This document shows positions 1 to 11,239 of a stretch of DNA of 64,000 bases, in pieces. Position 1 is the stretch's first letter. Each line of letters starts with the position of its first letter. The position numbers were made by a program, and so were the translations under genes. The DNA is from Auricularia sp. M13. Lineage: Eukaryota; Basidiomycota; Agaricomycetes; Auriculariales; Auriculariaceae. Under the pieces are notes generated by a model. It saw nothing but the letters and a program-made list of their open reading frames with translations, was not told where the DNA came from and searched no databases. The stretch covers positions 1,860,001 to 1,924,000 of the forward strand of contig CM073194.1 in the NCBI GenBank assembly GCA_037042915.1, given 5' to 3'.

Positions 1-2860
1 AGTAGTTGGGACCGCTTAAATGTTTCGGGCTTTTTTTTCAATATCAATTAACTGTTCGTATCTAATGAAGCATAAGTCGGATAGTGTCAAGAACTGTCGT
101 TGGACAGTGACGCGTCGCCTGGGGCTCGGGTCGTTGGACGCTGTGAGCAAGCCGGCGAGGGGTACTTCGTGTTCGCGGAAAAGACTACCTACGGCACATC
201 CCGGTGTACTATACAGTGAACGGAGGTTGCCGAGGGCACTACAAGCACGCAACCAGAAGATATTCTGACAGATAGCCACGGATATTGTTCCAAACTACTT
301 CATTGTTCTAAACTACTCAGTTGATCAGATCCACTTAATTCCAACTCGAATCGCATACGTATGCTGTAAGCGTGGGAGGCGGACGTGGCCCTCGCAGCCA
401 GGCGCGGCGACGCGACATTGAACGAAGAGTCCGGGCGAGCAAGGTTGGATGCGCACACCCCGCAGCCGCGCGCGACGACGCGAAGGTGAACAAAGAGTCC
501 GGGCGTCTGAGGTTGGAGTCCTGGACGCGTACACTCGATTTTGTGGGCCTTGCTGCGCTCAACGCCTATTGTGACCTCGAGCAGAACGGGTCGCGGCGAT
601 GAGCTCGACGCGGCGCGTCAAACCACGCGCGTTTCTCGCGCTGATATAGCAGACATCAGTGTACGCTGCTACGCACCCAGCGACCGGCGCCCTGCTCGCT
701 CTCCGTATGTACTATTTGCGCGCGTGCTTAAGCAGTACCCGTCGTCGTGCCTGGAGCGCAATGAGCCATTAAACACCGGCGGCAAGGCGAAGAGCGGCCG
801 GGCTGAGTCCCAACACGGCCGCTCTTTCTTTCCTTCAGCCACCAGCGCTATGTCGCGATATACGGCCGCGGTATGTACCACGAGCACACCAGCGCCGTCG
901 CAGGAGACGCAGGCCATGGCGGTTGCGCACGTCGTGATCCAGATCGACCTGCCGCGCGTCCGCTCGCAGCTTGTTGACGTTGACGAGCTCACGGGCGGTG
1001 GTTTCGTGCACACGCCGCTGTCCGGCTCCGTGACTTCAGACGATGGCGCCGTTGGCGACGGCCTTGTCGCAGTCGCTGCTGTCAACGATCAGGACCCTCT
1101 GCCCGACGCGCTGACGGGCAAGCAGGATATTGCAGACGTCTGGGTCTGTGGTACGGCTCGCTCTCTGCGCGCGTCCAACCATGCTGCTTTGCACCATTCG
1201 CACCCTCACAAATCTGCTTCGCCCGCCGCCAACGACGACGCTGCTGACCATTGCACCGTCGCTTGGGATAATTTGGACGCAATCCACAACATCGTCGTTG
1301 ACGGCCTGCTTGGTTATTCGGCCAAAAGTCTTGCTATCCTTGCATTTCTTCAGTGTGCGGTCGAGGTTCGTGTCCACTACTTGTTGTTTCACCACATGCT
1401 CACCTTCGATAGATGATCGGTACCCAGCTCGCTACTCTGTGCGTGCGGGCAGGTATCGTTCGCCCTGCGATGTACGCCAGCGAGATTGCGATGGCGGCTC
1501 TGTTTTGCTACAGCTTGGTCGTCCTGTTCACGGAGGGCAAATGCGGCGCTTTCAAGTTCTTCGCGGCACTCATCGGCGCCGCTGTGTTCGGGTATTCTAC
1601 GAAAGTTTTAGTCAGGGCTCGCGAGTCGTGAGTATGGCGCATCTCGCTGTCTTTTCTTGATGTATCAATAACGGTGAAAGGTGTTTCTTGACATTCCGCA
1701 TCTGCTGTACTTAGATAACAAATTGTAATTGTGTTTTTTTGAACAGCCAGTGACTTGATATCGTGGCTGACACGTGAGTTTGCAATATAGCCATCAGCAA
1801 CAGAAGAACGCAACGGGATCGACTCACAGATAACCCCGAGCAATCAGCCACCGTGGGATCCTCCGATAGGATCATCGCGTGTAAACGGAGGAATTCCGCC
1901 GTGTACAATCCCTGGTCTACGTCCCGGCGCTGATACTGGCGCAGAGTTACCCGAGCTGCCGACACACCAAACAGAGCGGAAGGCTTCACGTGCAACGCAA
2001 AGTGGGCATACGCGAGCTCGCCAGGAGCGATGCGCGCGTGCGGCCCAGAGAGCGATCTTCCAGCAGAGATCATCTTGTGGTCGCGCGCTGCGTGCATTGG
2101 CGCCAGACTCGCAAAGATCAGCTTCCCACCTATGATGCCACGGAGGAGGGATGCAACGCGCTCAGCATCCGGCTGAGTGGGTGCGACGCGTGGTGTCGGC
2201 GTGTTGGAGCGAGAACGAGCCGTTGTGCTCGATGAGGATCTTGTGCAATGCCTGGCTACCTGCCCTGCGGCTCAGGAGGAGTAAAGTGTGAGCCAAGCGC
2301 GAGGAGGCGTGCGAGAAGGATGTTTAGGTTGTTCCTCGCGCGGAATACGGTACGGTGAGATCAGATCCACCCAGCTGCCCGAGCAGAGTTTGAGGTAAAA
2401 TGTGCGCCAGTCGCCCGGGCCCGCGGCACGGCTCCACGGCGCTTTGATCACAACACATGACTTGCTACGATCATCGAGCACGATCATGGCCAGGTGAATT
2501 GGTTCTGCTTAGAGAAAATATCAGAAAATTTGAGGTGAAGAAGGGCGTCGCAACTACCCAAGCCGGTCTCCCGCTGAGTCTGAAGCTGGACAAGGCACTC
2601 TCGCTCCCAGCCGCTGGAGACCGCGCCTGCATATCCGCCTCGCACAGTAGCCTGTAGGCCCGCCCAAAACGATGGCTCGCCCAAGGTGAGCCTGCTTGCC
2701 CTTCTTTTCCTCGCTCCATGGACTTGATGATGCCGACCAATTGGCGCAGACGCCTCGCTGTTTATAACGACATGGCGAAGCTCGATAGACACCTCGCACG
2801 CGACGTTTCGATGATGTCGAGCACGCGCTCGAAGCTAACAATACTGATTTCACGCGCGTT
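1..2860. other. Unassigned low-copy sequence
   Basis: No gene can be named here. A stretch at about 770-1416 is open on the + strand without an ATG-led full-length frame, and the opposite strand is also fairly open, so strand cannot be decided. A short ATG-led frame at 1413-1631 (72 codons) contains two hydrophobic segments, around residues 27-41 and 47-60, and could be a membrane-protein exon. No transposon ends, tRNA-like folds or long repeats were noticed. Confidence 0.3.
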
Positions 2861-3787
2861 GTGTCTGTCGCGCCCGACGCTCAGCTGCAAGTCCATCCCA
2901 ACGTCAATCCGGCCTGTCCACGCTGTCGAGGCAAGCGCGACCACCACATCCATCTGGCCGGAAGCACGGCCCCGCCCGCGCTTCAGTGCTCAATCAGCGT
3001 CCGTGAACAACCCTGCGAGCGTGTTGCGGTAGGCACTGTGCTCAGACCCCACAGTGAGCTCAACCGCGACCTCATTAGTGCCGAGGACACACTCGATAGC
3101 GAGCTCGTCGGTCAGGTCGACACCAACAACAGCACGCTCGCCCTCGTCGTACAGAGAGATGAAGACGACCTGGAACGGCCCAACGTGGTCGCTGCCGTTG
3201 TCAACCAGTGCACGCCCCTCACCAAGCTCATCTGCGACCAGGGTACGCTCGACAGCAAGCTCGCACTCGACAGCCAGGTTATCGTCAACAGTGAGGTACC
3301 GTGCAGCGCTCGGCTTGGCGCCCCGGATCCTTCCTGCAGCCTGAGTATCCGGGACAACGTCTGCGAGGTGGAGAAGGACATCGCGCTCCACACTGAGCTC
3401 ATCCGCGCCAAGGTCGCGCTCGATAGCGAGGTTCCGCGCTACGCCCAGCTAGGCGCGCAAGATCCCGCTGGCCACCTGCATATCTCAGACAACGTCTGCG
3501 AGGTGAAGGACAAGCTGGCAGTCGACGTCGCTGACGCGTCCCCGGTGTACTGCCAGCGCATCCTTGCAGACCGAAACGGAGTCCCCGCATTACTCCACAA
3601 CTACCTCGCGTGTGATAATTATATTGAAGACGACACTGCTGCGCTCAACGACAATTGCCAGCTCGACGCCGCCCGTTGCCCCGCAGCCATCAAGCTAGCG
3701 GTTGACACACAGCCCGCGCAGCAGGCTTCAAGTTCAGTGCCTCCATCCTGGGAGCCGTGCTGTGGGGCATTTCTTTGTATGCGTTGA
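2861..3787 (+). CDS. Possible exon with internal repeats, unknown product
   Basis: This 308-codon stretch is open and begins at a GTG, not an ATG, so if real it would be an internal exon. It contains two copies, 135 bp apart (about 3291-3380 and 3426-3515), of a unit whose translation shares the pattern SEVP..A.LGA.DP...L.I.DNVCEV. Asp/Glu/Val-rich text with repeated LDSE/LDSK words precedes it. The end of the frame (..GAFLCMR) is followed by sequence encoding hydrophobic residues in another frame. No family is recognised. The complementary strand is also open over much of this interval (2990-3391), so the coding strand is not certain. Confidence 0.25.
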   Translation: MSVAPDAQLQVHPNVNPACPRCRGKRDHHIHLAGSTAPPALQCSISVREQPCERVAVGTVLRPHSELNRDLISAEDTLDSELVGQVDTNNSTLALVVQRDEDDLERPNVVAAVVNQCTPLTKLICDQGTLDSKLALDSQVIVNSEVPCSARLGAPDPSCSLSIRDNVCEVEKDIALHTELIRAKVALDSEVPRYAQLGAQDPAGHLHISDNVCEVKDKLAVDVADASPVYCQRILADRNGVPALLHNYLACDNYIEDDTAALNDNCQLDAARCPAAIKLAVDTQPAQQASSSVPPSWEPCCGAFLCMR

Positions 3788-6266
3788 AAAGGGGGACGGC
3801 TGCCTGAGGAAAGTTGTATCACTAGTTTTTCTTGATGTATTTCCCGCAACCACGGTGACTTTCTTGGTCGCTTTTGTTGTGGCGGGATCGGCCTGCTTGT
3901 GGCTGGCCGCACGTTGTTTGCGGCAGAGTGAACCTACGGTGTGCAGCACTCTTCGGCGAGACCCTGTTTCTGAGCATGACGCTGCTCCTCAGCGCGAAGC
4001 TCTTCTTCGCGTAGGAGCAAGGCGCACGACGTCTGGAGGACCCGCGAAGTCTGCCTAGGCAGCGGTCTCGACATCGCCAGTTGGGCACGAGTGTGTACCC
4101 AATTCTGGCCGAGCGCCTCGAGCTTTTCGCGCCTGTGGGAACGGGTTAGACGCTGCGACACATGCACTGTGCAGACAGGCGCTAGGTACGTTGGGACGCT
4201 GCGACACATAAACTGTGCAGACAAGCGCGAGAGATCCGGCATTAACCGCGACCTACACATCACCAACCAACCTACCTACCTACCTACCAACTTCTACAGC
4301 TCGGGGCAACACTGCGATGTATTCATTGACTCTCAGGAAAATTGGGGCCATTCTCCACGCTGAAGAAGCATTTCAAACACTTTCTCTATACTTTGTGGGA
4401 GCCTTCCCCTGTGCAGCTAACTTGCTCCAGAGGTTTCCGTGATCGTTCTTCCCTCTGCCGGCGCCCTAGCTGCTTTTGGGCAACTAGAAGTGATGGGCTC
4501 CTGCTTGTATCTGTATCCCGCAATGCAGCCTCGACAATCTGCGATCCTGGGCATTATTTCTGGCCCTCGTTACGCAGCTGAGCGACATCGGTACACCTAG
4601 CAGTCGTGCTGCAGTTGACCAGCTGTGTAGTCAGTTTCCGCACGAGCATCATCGTACCCGCCGGAAAGCACAATTATGTACGATATATGAAATGTGCTTC
4701 AAGCTGGGCAAGGTGCGGCTTGGTGTCTGCCTGCTGTCTATCGTCGCGGCCGCCGCTGCCCGACGCAGCGTTCGTGAACAACAAGCTGACGGCCAAGCTG
4801 GCGCGCCAGCTGGCGGAACTTATGACTGTTTCCAGGTACGTAGCGCTCGTAGCTCGTGTCTTTCCAATTGTGCCCTCAACCTCTCGCAGCATCTCCCATT
4901 CCTCGCGATTCGTGACGCCTTGCTGTATTCGAAGAACTTGAGCTACGTGTGCCTGATCCTCGATTGGCAGGCGTAGCAATCTCGCGCGCAGCACTCACAG
5001 CGTGAGGGCACGTTCGCGTTCCTTGGGCAGCCACAACCACAGAAGGTGCGGCTCTAGCGCATATCCTCGAGAGTGCGTTCCACATGTTCGAGCTGTACAG
5101 CTTGAACTCGAGCTCGAGAATACTCGAGCACTTCGAGGAGGTCGCAACGGGGCTTGGACCAAGACTCGAGTTCTACGAACCTGCTCCGACTCATGGTACT
5201 CTTACTCAGGGTTACTTGCTCTGCTCAGTCACCCTCATCTAGAGTTTCGGGAAGCCATGGCGCGCGAGTTCTCTCACACCGCAGTTGTCGGGCTCGATCT
5301 TGTCGCAGTGCCCGGACAGCGTGAGCATTTTGAGTCCTTTCCTGCTTCCTTATCTAACGCCATTTTCCCTCGCAGGAGGACGCCAGCCAACTGCAGGTGA
5401 GTGTCTTCACCCTGTTATAAAGTGGGCCAAGCCAAAAGCTTACAGGTTCGTGAATGCCAATGTGAGTACGCATAACGCGTTTACACTAACTTAGGCGGTT
5501 GGCACAGATCAACTACGGTTTTCCAGCGTATCATGGCCATTTAGATGCACAACCGTTTCATCACCCCTGGCATACGTGTTTGTGAGCAATTATTGTTCTT
5601 CCCTCCGCCTTGTAGTCTTAGGAAGCCAGGGAGTCCAGAATTTCGACAGCTGACCTTGGAACAAGTGGATGTGAAATGATCTGCAGAAACAACCGGAGTG
5701 AAAAGAGTAGCCCAGGCAGATGAACGGCGACCAACGCAATTGAAGCGTGAGTCTGCGACTCTGTCGGAAGAATCGGATATTCCGCAAAATGTCAAGCGCA
5801 GACTGGAGCCATTGCCTCCCACTCGGTAAAGGCTGCTTGCTACCCACGTCATTTCCGCTGGCTTCATATCCTCGTAGGTATGCCAAGCTTCAACAGCGCA
5901 AGCATGGATGCATAGAAGTAGTCGCGCTGACTTGGATCGAGTTTGATAATTTAAGTTTTTTCTGGAGCCTTAAAGTGGAAAGTATCCACCGAAGAACTAG
6001 CCTTTTAAGTTAGGAGGAGTTGCTAACTGCCGCACAACGATCATCGTACATAGTGCGTAACTTTTCGACGCACGCTGCACGCTTCTCCATTTATAATTCA
6101 TTTGTGTGCACGTTATTGTGCCACACGCAGGTAGCTGAAATCATCGCCAGTGGCACTCCAGAGTTATATAACGGCTGTTCGTGGCAACAGTCTTGTTCTT
6201 CCCAGTCCTTTCTCTCTGCCATCTACAGAACCCACAGTTCCCCTCTACCGACTTTCAGTGCTTATC
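3788..6266. other. No supported gene; short CCTA microsatellite
   Basis: Nothing here could be assigned. A (CCTA)n microsatellite lies at about 4268-4288. The interval 4590-5600 alternates short open segments with pyrimidine-rich stretches ending in AG, which is compatible with decayed spliced genes, but no domain is recognisable. A TATA-like TTATATAA lies near 6171, about 95 bp before the ATG at 6267. Confidence 0.3.
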
Positions 6267-6560
6267 ATGGCTGTGCAGGCTGTCTTCTATCACAACAAAG
6301 GTTTCATTGTTGTTTCTAACGCACAGTTGACAAATGTAATCGGCCGACTCTACGCCTACGATGGCGCACACGCGCAGCGGGTTGTCGTTGCGGTGAACCA
6401 GACAACCGGCTTTGTCGCGGCTAACCAGTACCTTGCTGGCGGTTATCACCGCACCACAATCCATTTCCAGTCGGCACGCGGGCGTCACAGAATGGTCATA
6501 TACTACCGTAAGCGCCGCTCAGGCGACTATAATTCGGCCGTGTACGAAACCACCGAGTGA
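6267..6560 (+). CDS. Small hypothetical protein, 97 aa
   Basis: The frame starts at an ATG (6267) and stops at 6560. A TATA-like box sits about 95 bp upstream. The product is small and basic, with alternating Val/Ile/Tyr-rich and Arg/Asn-rich segments (for example RVVVAVNQTTGFV and RMVIYYRKRRS) that suggest beta strands. It has no signal peptide or membrane segment. No family was recognised. The case for it rests only on the ATG, the composition and the upstream TATA, so it may be fortuitous. Confidence 0.35.
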   Translation: MAVQAVFYHNKGFIVVSNAQLTNVIGRLYAYDGAHAQRVVVAVNQTTGFVAANQYLAGGYHRTTIHFQSARGRHRMVIYYRKRRSGDYNSAVYETTE

Positions 6561-7074
6561 TCCTTCCGGGGCGAATTCCTGGTGTTGGCGGCAACTGTAG
6601 CTGGTACCCGATATTTGCGCATCCAAACAGCATGGCATGCCCACTTTGCGGTGCAAACGTTTGTCTTGAGACGTCCATGCTTGCATCTGTACTGACGCAT
6701 TAATAGTCTCATTGATGAGATTGGGCTGCATGGGGGCTATCCGCAGGTCATGGTCCATGGGCATCACTGACTGGTCATATGTTTTCATGTTGTTTGCTTC
6801 ATGCTTATATTTGTACTTTGTCTTTCACTCCTTGGATTCAATTTGATTACGATTTGACTCTCGTACAGGCAGCATAGAATTGTGCGCACGACATTTACAA
6901 GAGAGAAGAGAGGTCTCTGTGAGAAAATGATCCTGCCAAGGACAATATGTGGCAACTGCTCCCGAGGTTCATATAGTACGATTTCTATCTTTCCGGGGTT
7001 CTCACCCCATGTACGGTATCCCGCTGCGTATGCTTTCCGTTCACCTGAGAGGCCTGGCGGTCTGCCTCAAATTC

Positions 7075-7850
7075 CTACACAAACGGGTACAGCCTTGCAG
7101 CTGCTTGGTCGAAATGTCATCCGCGTGTTGGGTGGAGACGACAATAGTATCAACGCGCAGTGTGAGCGCATGTGAGCATCGGGCCGCCATCCTTCTTGTA
7201 CTCGACCATCACCTGAGTTTTGCTGGCCGGGCGCAGCCAGGGCATGGAGCTGTTGCAGCGCCCGACAGCCATGGTGAGGTTGAGCTTGTGGGCGAGCATG
7301 ATGGTGAGCGGCATGAGCTCCTCGGTTTCGTCGATGGCGTAGCCGAACATGATACCCTGTCCCTGGTCGCCCGTGCCGTGGTTCTTGAGGTCGCCGTGGT
7401 CGAGGCCCTGGGTGAGGTTGGGCGACTGCTGCTCGATTGCTCTTGTAGTCTTCGCCCTTCTCAGAGCTATCGTACCCATGCACTTGATCGTGTTGCGGAT
7501 GACGGACTGATAGTCGATGGTGGTCTTGGTTGTGATCTCGCCGAATACCATGATCATGCCCGTCTTGGATGCCATCTCGCAGGCGACCTTCGGGCTCAGG
7601 TCTTGATGCAGGCATTGAGCTAAAGAAAATGTGTCAGCCCCGCTGACGGTACAACGGGCGCTGGAAGACTCACGATAGCATCGGAGAGATTTTGTCTGTT
7701 GTACGAGATCAGTACATCGCGAGACGCCGGCCGCGGTCCAAGCGCACCAGGGTGGCCCTCGCCGACAGACTCGAACATGAAGTGGCCCGGGGACAGGGCG
7801 GCCGCGTGAGCAACTCCGTTGGGATGAAGGGAGGTGTGTTTGTTGAGCAA
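7075..7850 (-). pseudogene. S-adenosylmethionine synthetase fragment, intron-containing pseudogene
   Basis: The minus strand encodes recognisable methionine adenosyltransferase blocks in order: GHFMFESVGEGHP near the N terminus, SDAIV, KVACEMASKTGM, VFGEITTK, AIEQQSP, GDQGQGIMFGYA.DET, ELMP and VEYKKDGG, then RVDTIVVSTQHADD in another frame. This covers roughly the N-terminal half of the enzyme that makes SAM from methionine and ATP; the C-terminal half is absent. Likely introns remain at 7620-7673 (GTGAGT..TTTAG) and about 7696-7746, so this is not a processed retrocopy. The CDQV segment between DKI and SDAI is missing through a deletion of about 11 nt, and at least two further frameshifts are visible. 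It cannot encode active enzyme. Confidence 0.85.
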
Positions 7851-9209
7851 AACAGTAAATCCTGCACCGCCACCGCCTGCCGCTTCCCGCGCACGACCGT
7901 GACCAACGGTTTCTCGACGCGCGACACTTGGCGTCTACTCGCATTCCGCGCCACGAATGCACGCGCTGTCATCTGCTCGCTGCGCTCTTTGCGACAAGCA
8001 GATCGCACACAGCCTGCCAGCACCATGGATGACTGCTCGACGCCGATGTCGATGACCGCAATGGCCAGCTCAAAGACGCGTGGCGTGTTCTTGCAGGCGG
8101 ACCCGTCGCCTGCATCGTGCTCCCTCTTCCGGCATGTGCCCATTGTTGTACGAAACCTCAGTGTGGTACTTAAGATCCACAGCTCATTGAACGCGACGAG
8201 CGAGCACGTGCACTCGTTGTAACGAGGAGCGCAGCCATCGAGCTGTGCACGCTGCAGCTGAGCACGTACAGGACGGGCGGCTGTTCACGCTCGTGCTTTT
8301 GGACGCCCAAGGGAGCGTTGGCTCAACTGCGTACTTGCTAGGCTCTGGGAAGCCCAAATGCGCGTGATTCTGAGCAGAAAATGGGCGGAACGGATGACAA
8401 GACGCAGGTTGCGGGCTGGCGCATGGACGGAATCGCAATGGCGTGGCGTGTCCAGTTGGGCAAGCGCAAGGCAGCATAGGCAGCATCCATCCAATCGGGC
8501 GGATGAGGAATGGCACTGCGGGCGCATCAGGACTTGAACGAGGGGGACTGAGTTCACGCGCCGCTTGCCGTGACCTGATCATGAGAATCGCCCACGTGCT
8601 GAGCAGCTTAGCGGGCAACTTTCGCTTGTGATCTTGCGCCTGCTCGTGCGCCGGCGGCTCATTGTCCCTAGGACTGCACCTGGGCTGGGCTCAGTGACTG
8701 TCTGGCTGCTCGCTGCAGCTCTGAGTCGCACGTTGCTGGACGCTGCGTGCGATTGGCAAGCGCAGGTGCGTAGTTGGGCTCGATGTGCTGAGGCTTGTGC
8801 TTGACCTGAGTGCCAGCGGCCAGAGAATGGCAATGAGGCTCGCTCAGAGTACCAGCTCAAGGCGGGACAGCAGGCAACGGCGCTTGGCACACTTCAGACT
8901 CGGCAATTCCTACGACCAACGCTGGCCGCGGCAACAGGCACACACGATTCATGGTGCCAGGTCATGCCCTTCCTACCTGGCATGGAGCCAGCACAACCGA
9001 CGCCAATGCTCCAGGCTTTGACCTGGGCTGCGCGAAGCCGGCTTGCGCGCCGAGTCTGCGACTGGCCTGGGTGTCTGGATTGCCAGCCAGCATGATACTG
9101 CCCAGCGCCTGCGACACAGAGAAACGGCAGCGCCTGGCTGGCGACTCGATTTTGGCCCTCGTAAGCAGAACTCTCGCACTTGAGCTCGCCGCGTCACTGA
9201 CGTTTCGCC
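7851..9209. other. No supported gene between the SAM synthetase remnant and LINE X
   Basis: Several medium open frames occur on both strands (for example 8184-8618 and 8962-9492) but they overlap each other and none shows a recognisable domain. The segment is GC-rich and ends at the 5' end of LINE X. Confidence 0.4.
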
Positions 9210-9307
9210 AAGGCTTGTTGAACTCCGACTTCCACCAAGTCCGAGTCAGTGGAGCAATTCTCGCTTTTCCAGCGTGCCCCTTCATCCGCCTCTTCGATCT
9301 AACGATC

Positions 9308-9683
9308 ATGGCATCTTCCTGGACCCACCAGGAGTCTATCGAGCCCGGGCGCGACCCTCCTGGGCCGGTGGATCGCGAGAAATCGCAGGTGCGAGTTCCA
9401 GACAAAACTGGGACTCCTAGAGCGCACCACCACTCCCCCTCCGCTTCCCTCGCTTCCATGGAGCTAGATAACGACGCTGCGCACTCCCCCACAACTCTGC
9501 AGTGAATTGGCAGCTTTGTGCGGTCGGGTGCCGCTTGACCCCCAGGAGCGGCAGGAGCACCAGGAACGAGCTGCAGAGCAGGCAGCTCACCAGGTAGCGG
9601 TCTGACAGCCCTCCTAGACTCAGAGGTGCGCCCCAGCCAGTTCCCAAGCGTTATAGACGCTCCTCCTTTCGTTCTTCACATCC
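9308..9683 (+). pseudogene. LINE X gag (ORF1), N-terminal segment
   Basis: The ATG at 9308 lies about 98 nt from the element's 5' end, the same spacing as in Y. The protein begins MASSWTHQ and is Pro/Ser/Arg-rich. Compared with Y, this copy has a stop at 9503-9505 (CAGTGA against CAGCGA) and lacks two bases near 9522, so it is inactive. The reading continues across the A1, A2 and A3 insertions into 24434-24770 and 27048-29292. Confidence 0.8.
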
Positions 9684-10470
9684 AAAAGCTTCTTGGACTC
9701 TTACCACCACCTGGTCAGAGTCAGTCTACCTCTGGCACACTCTGTCCTCTACCTCTCGTCCTACTGGCCCTCCTAGGGGCCCAGGGAGTCCCCCTGGCCC
9801 TCCAAAGAGTGGCTCCAGTCTGCTCATGGCTCCCCAGTGGGGCCTGCCCTTGGGTGCTCCAGCCCAACCTGCCTTGGCCACTCCAGCCCCCACCACTGCC
9901 CCTGGCCCCAGCTCTGGCCTTGGCCCTCCCTCTAGGACCACTCCCCCCTCCCTTGCCCCCCTTAAGCGGCCTGTAGGTGCTCTGGCTAGTCCTGGGCAAC
10001 TTGCAGGTTCTGCTGGGTCTGCACCACCTCCTGGGCGCATTTCTGGGCCTAAAAAGTCCAGGAAAAGCAGTCCTATTCCCTCTACCACCTCTCAGCACCT
10101 CCCACCCGAAAGGGCTAGCTCCCAGAGTGCCTGGTTGAGCCCTGGTGAGGTGCTGCCTCAGGAGGCCGCGCGTTCATCAGTTTCAAACTCCGGATACTTC
10201 CAGACCCTCTCCTCCTGCCCCTGCTGCCTGGCAGGCTACCTTCAGCTTCAATCTGCCTGATACTTCGGCTGTGGGTGCTCCTAGGGATGCTCTGCCCTCT
10301 CAGCCAGTTGCTCCTGACCAGGACCAGGATATGGAGCCACAGAATGACTCTGATGCTCTGGACCCTGATACACTTGCTGCTGAACTGGATGCCAAGCCTG
10401 TGACCTCCAGGAAGGCTAGGGACATTATTTCCTTCCTGACCTACTGCCTGGACATGGTCAAGGTGATCTA

Positions 10471-10762
10471 CTCCCCGCCACGGAAAGTAACCGCCGCATG
10501 TATTTCGCAGATTTCGGGCCAGGACTTGAGAGTGGCCATACATTGTGATATAAGACTCTCACTTAATTTACCTTACCTTCCATTCTGCAGTGTGGGCTAG
10601 TCAATCCAACGAGTCGGGGCTGAGCAGTGGAGAAGGTGCATTTTTGAGCTCCTAGCAGAAGCAAGTTTCTGAAAGTCTCATATTATAGCCATGTAGTACT
10701 CTCAAATACAAGCAAATCCCACTATCAAAAGTAAGCTCGGAAATGGCTCCCTGAGTTGTTAT
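10471..10762 (+). repeat. Left inverted arm of the 769-bp foldback element
   Basis: This arm is the reverse complement of 10950-11239 with only scattered mismatches. It could form a very long hairpin as single-stranded DNA or RNA. Confidence 0.9.
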
Positions 10763-10949
10763 TTTGGGATCTTTGTGAACTGCCTCCGGACAAAACTGAG
10801 CACAGCCCAGCAAGGAGCTCAGATTTATTCCCAAATCAAGTTGTTCCAGGGTGTATTTATACCTAGATATCTATTCCAGCCTTGGGGCAGGCCAGTGCTA
10901 GTATGAGACAGGGAGGTGCTGCTGTACCACTCGAAAAAGTTGCATTGAT

Positions 10950-11239
10950 AGCAACTCAGGGAGCCATTTCCGAGCTTACATTTGATAGTGGGATTTTCTT
11001 GTATTTAAGAGTACTACATGACTATAATATGAGACCTTCAGAAACTTGCTTCTGCTAGGAGCTCAAAAATGCACCTTCTCTACTGCTCAGCCCCGACTGG
11101 TTGGATTGACTAGCCCACACTGCAGAATGGAAGGTAAGGTAAATTAAGTGAGAGTCTTATATCACAATGTATGGCCACTCTCAAGTCCTGGCCCGAAATC
11201 TGCGAAATACATGCGGCGGTTACTTTCCGTGGCGGGGAG
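10950..11239 (-). repeat. Right inverted arm of the 769-bp foldback element
   Basis: This arm mirrors 10471-10762. It ends GGCGGGGAG next to the duplicated TA. Confidence 0.9.

Larger units (their letters stand above)
10471..11239. mobile_element. Foldback MITE with about 290-bp inverted arms, TA target duplication
   Basis: The 769-bp element begins CTCCCCGCCACGGAAAGTAA and ends with its reverse complement. It is flanked by TA (10469-10470 and 11240-11241); the empty site is visible in A3 at 25557-25566 (GATCTATGAT). The two arms, about 10471-10762 and 10950-11239, are near-identical inverted repeats with roughly ten mismatches by eye, leaving a loop of about 190 bp. No coding potential is seen. 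TA duplication fits Tc1/mariner-type mobilisation (inference). A relative with the same ends lies at 34214-34734. Confidence 0.92.

Noticed and set aside
7075-7850. Processed (retro) copy of SAM synthetase made by the LINE machinery
   Set aside because: Introns with GT/AG borders are retained and no tail or target duplication was seen.
8951-9505. Host gene running into LINE X
   Set aside because: Its C-terminal part from 9308 on is the LINE X gag start; the upstream part has no recognisable domain.
10471-11239. CRISPR array or inverted gene pair
   Set aside because: There are only two inverted arms and a single loop, with no regular spacers and no coding frame.
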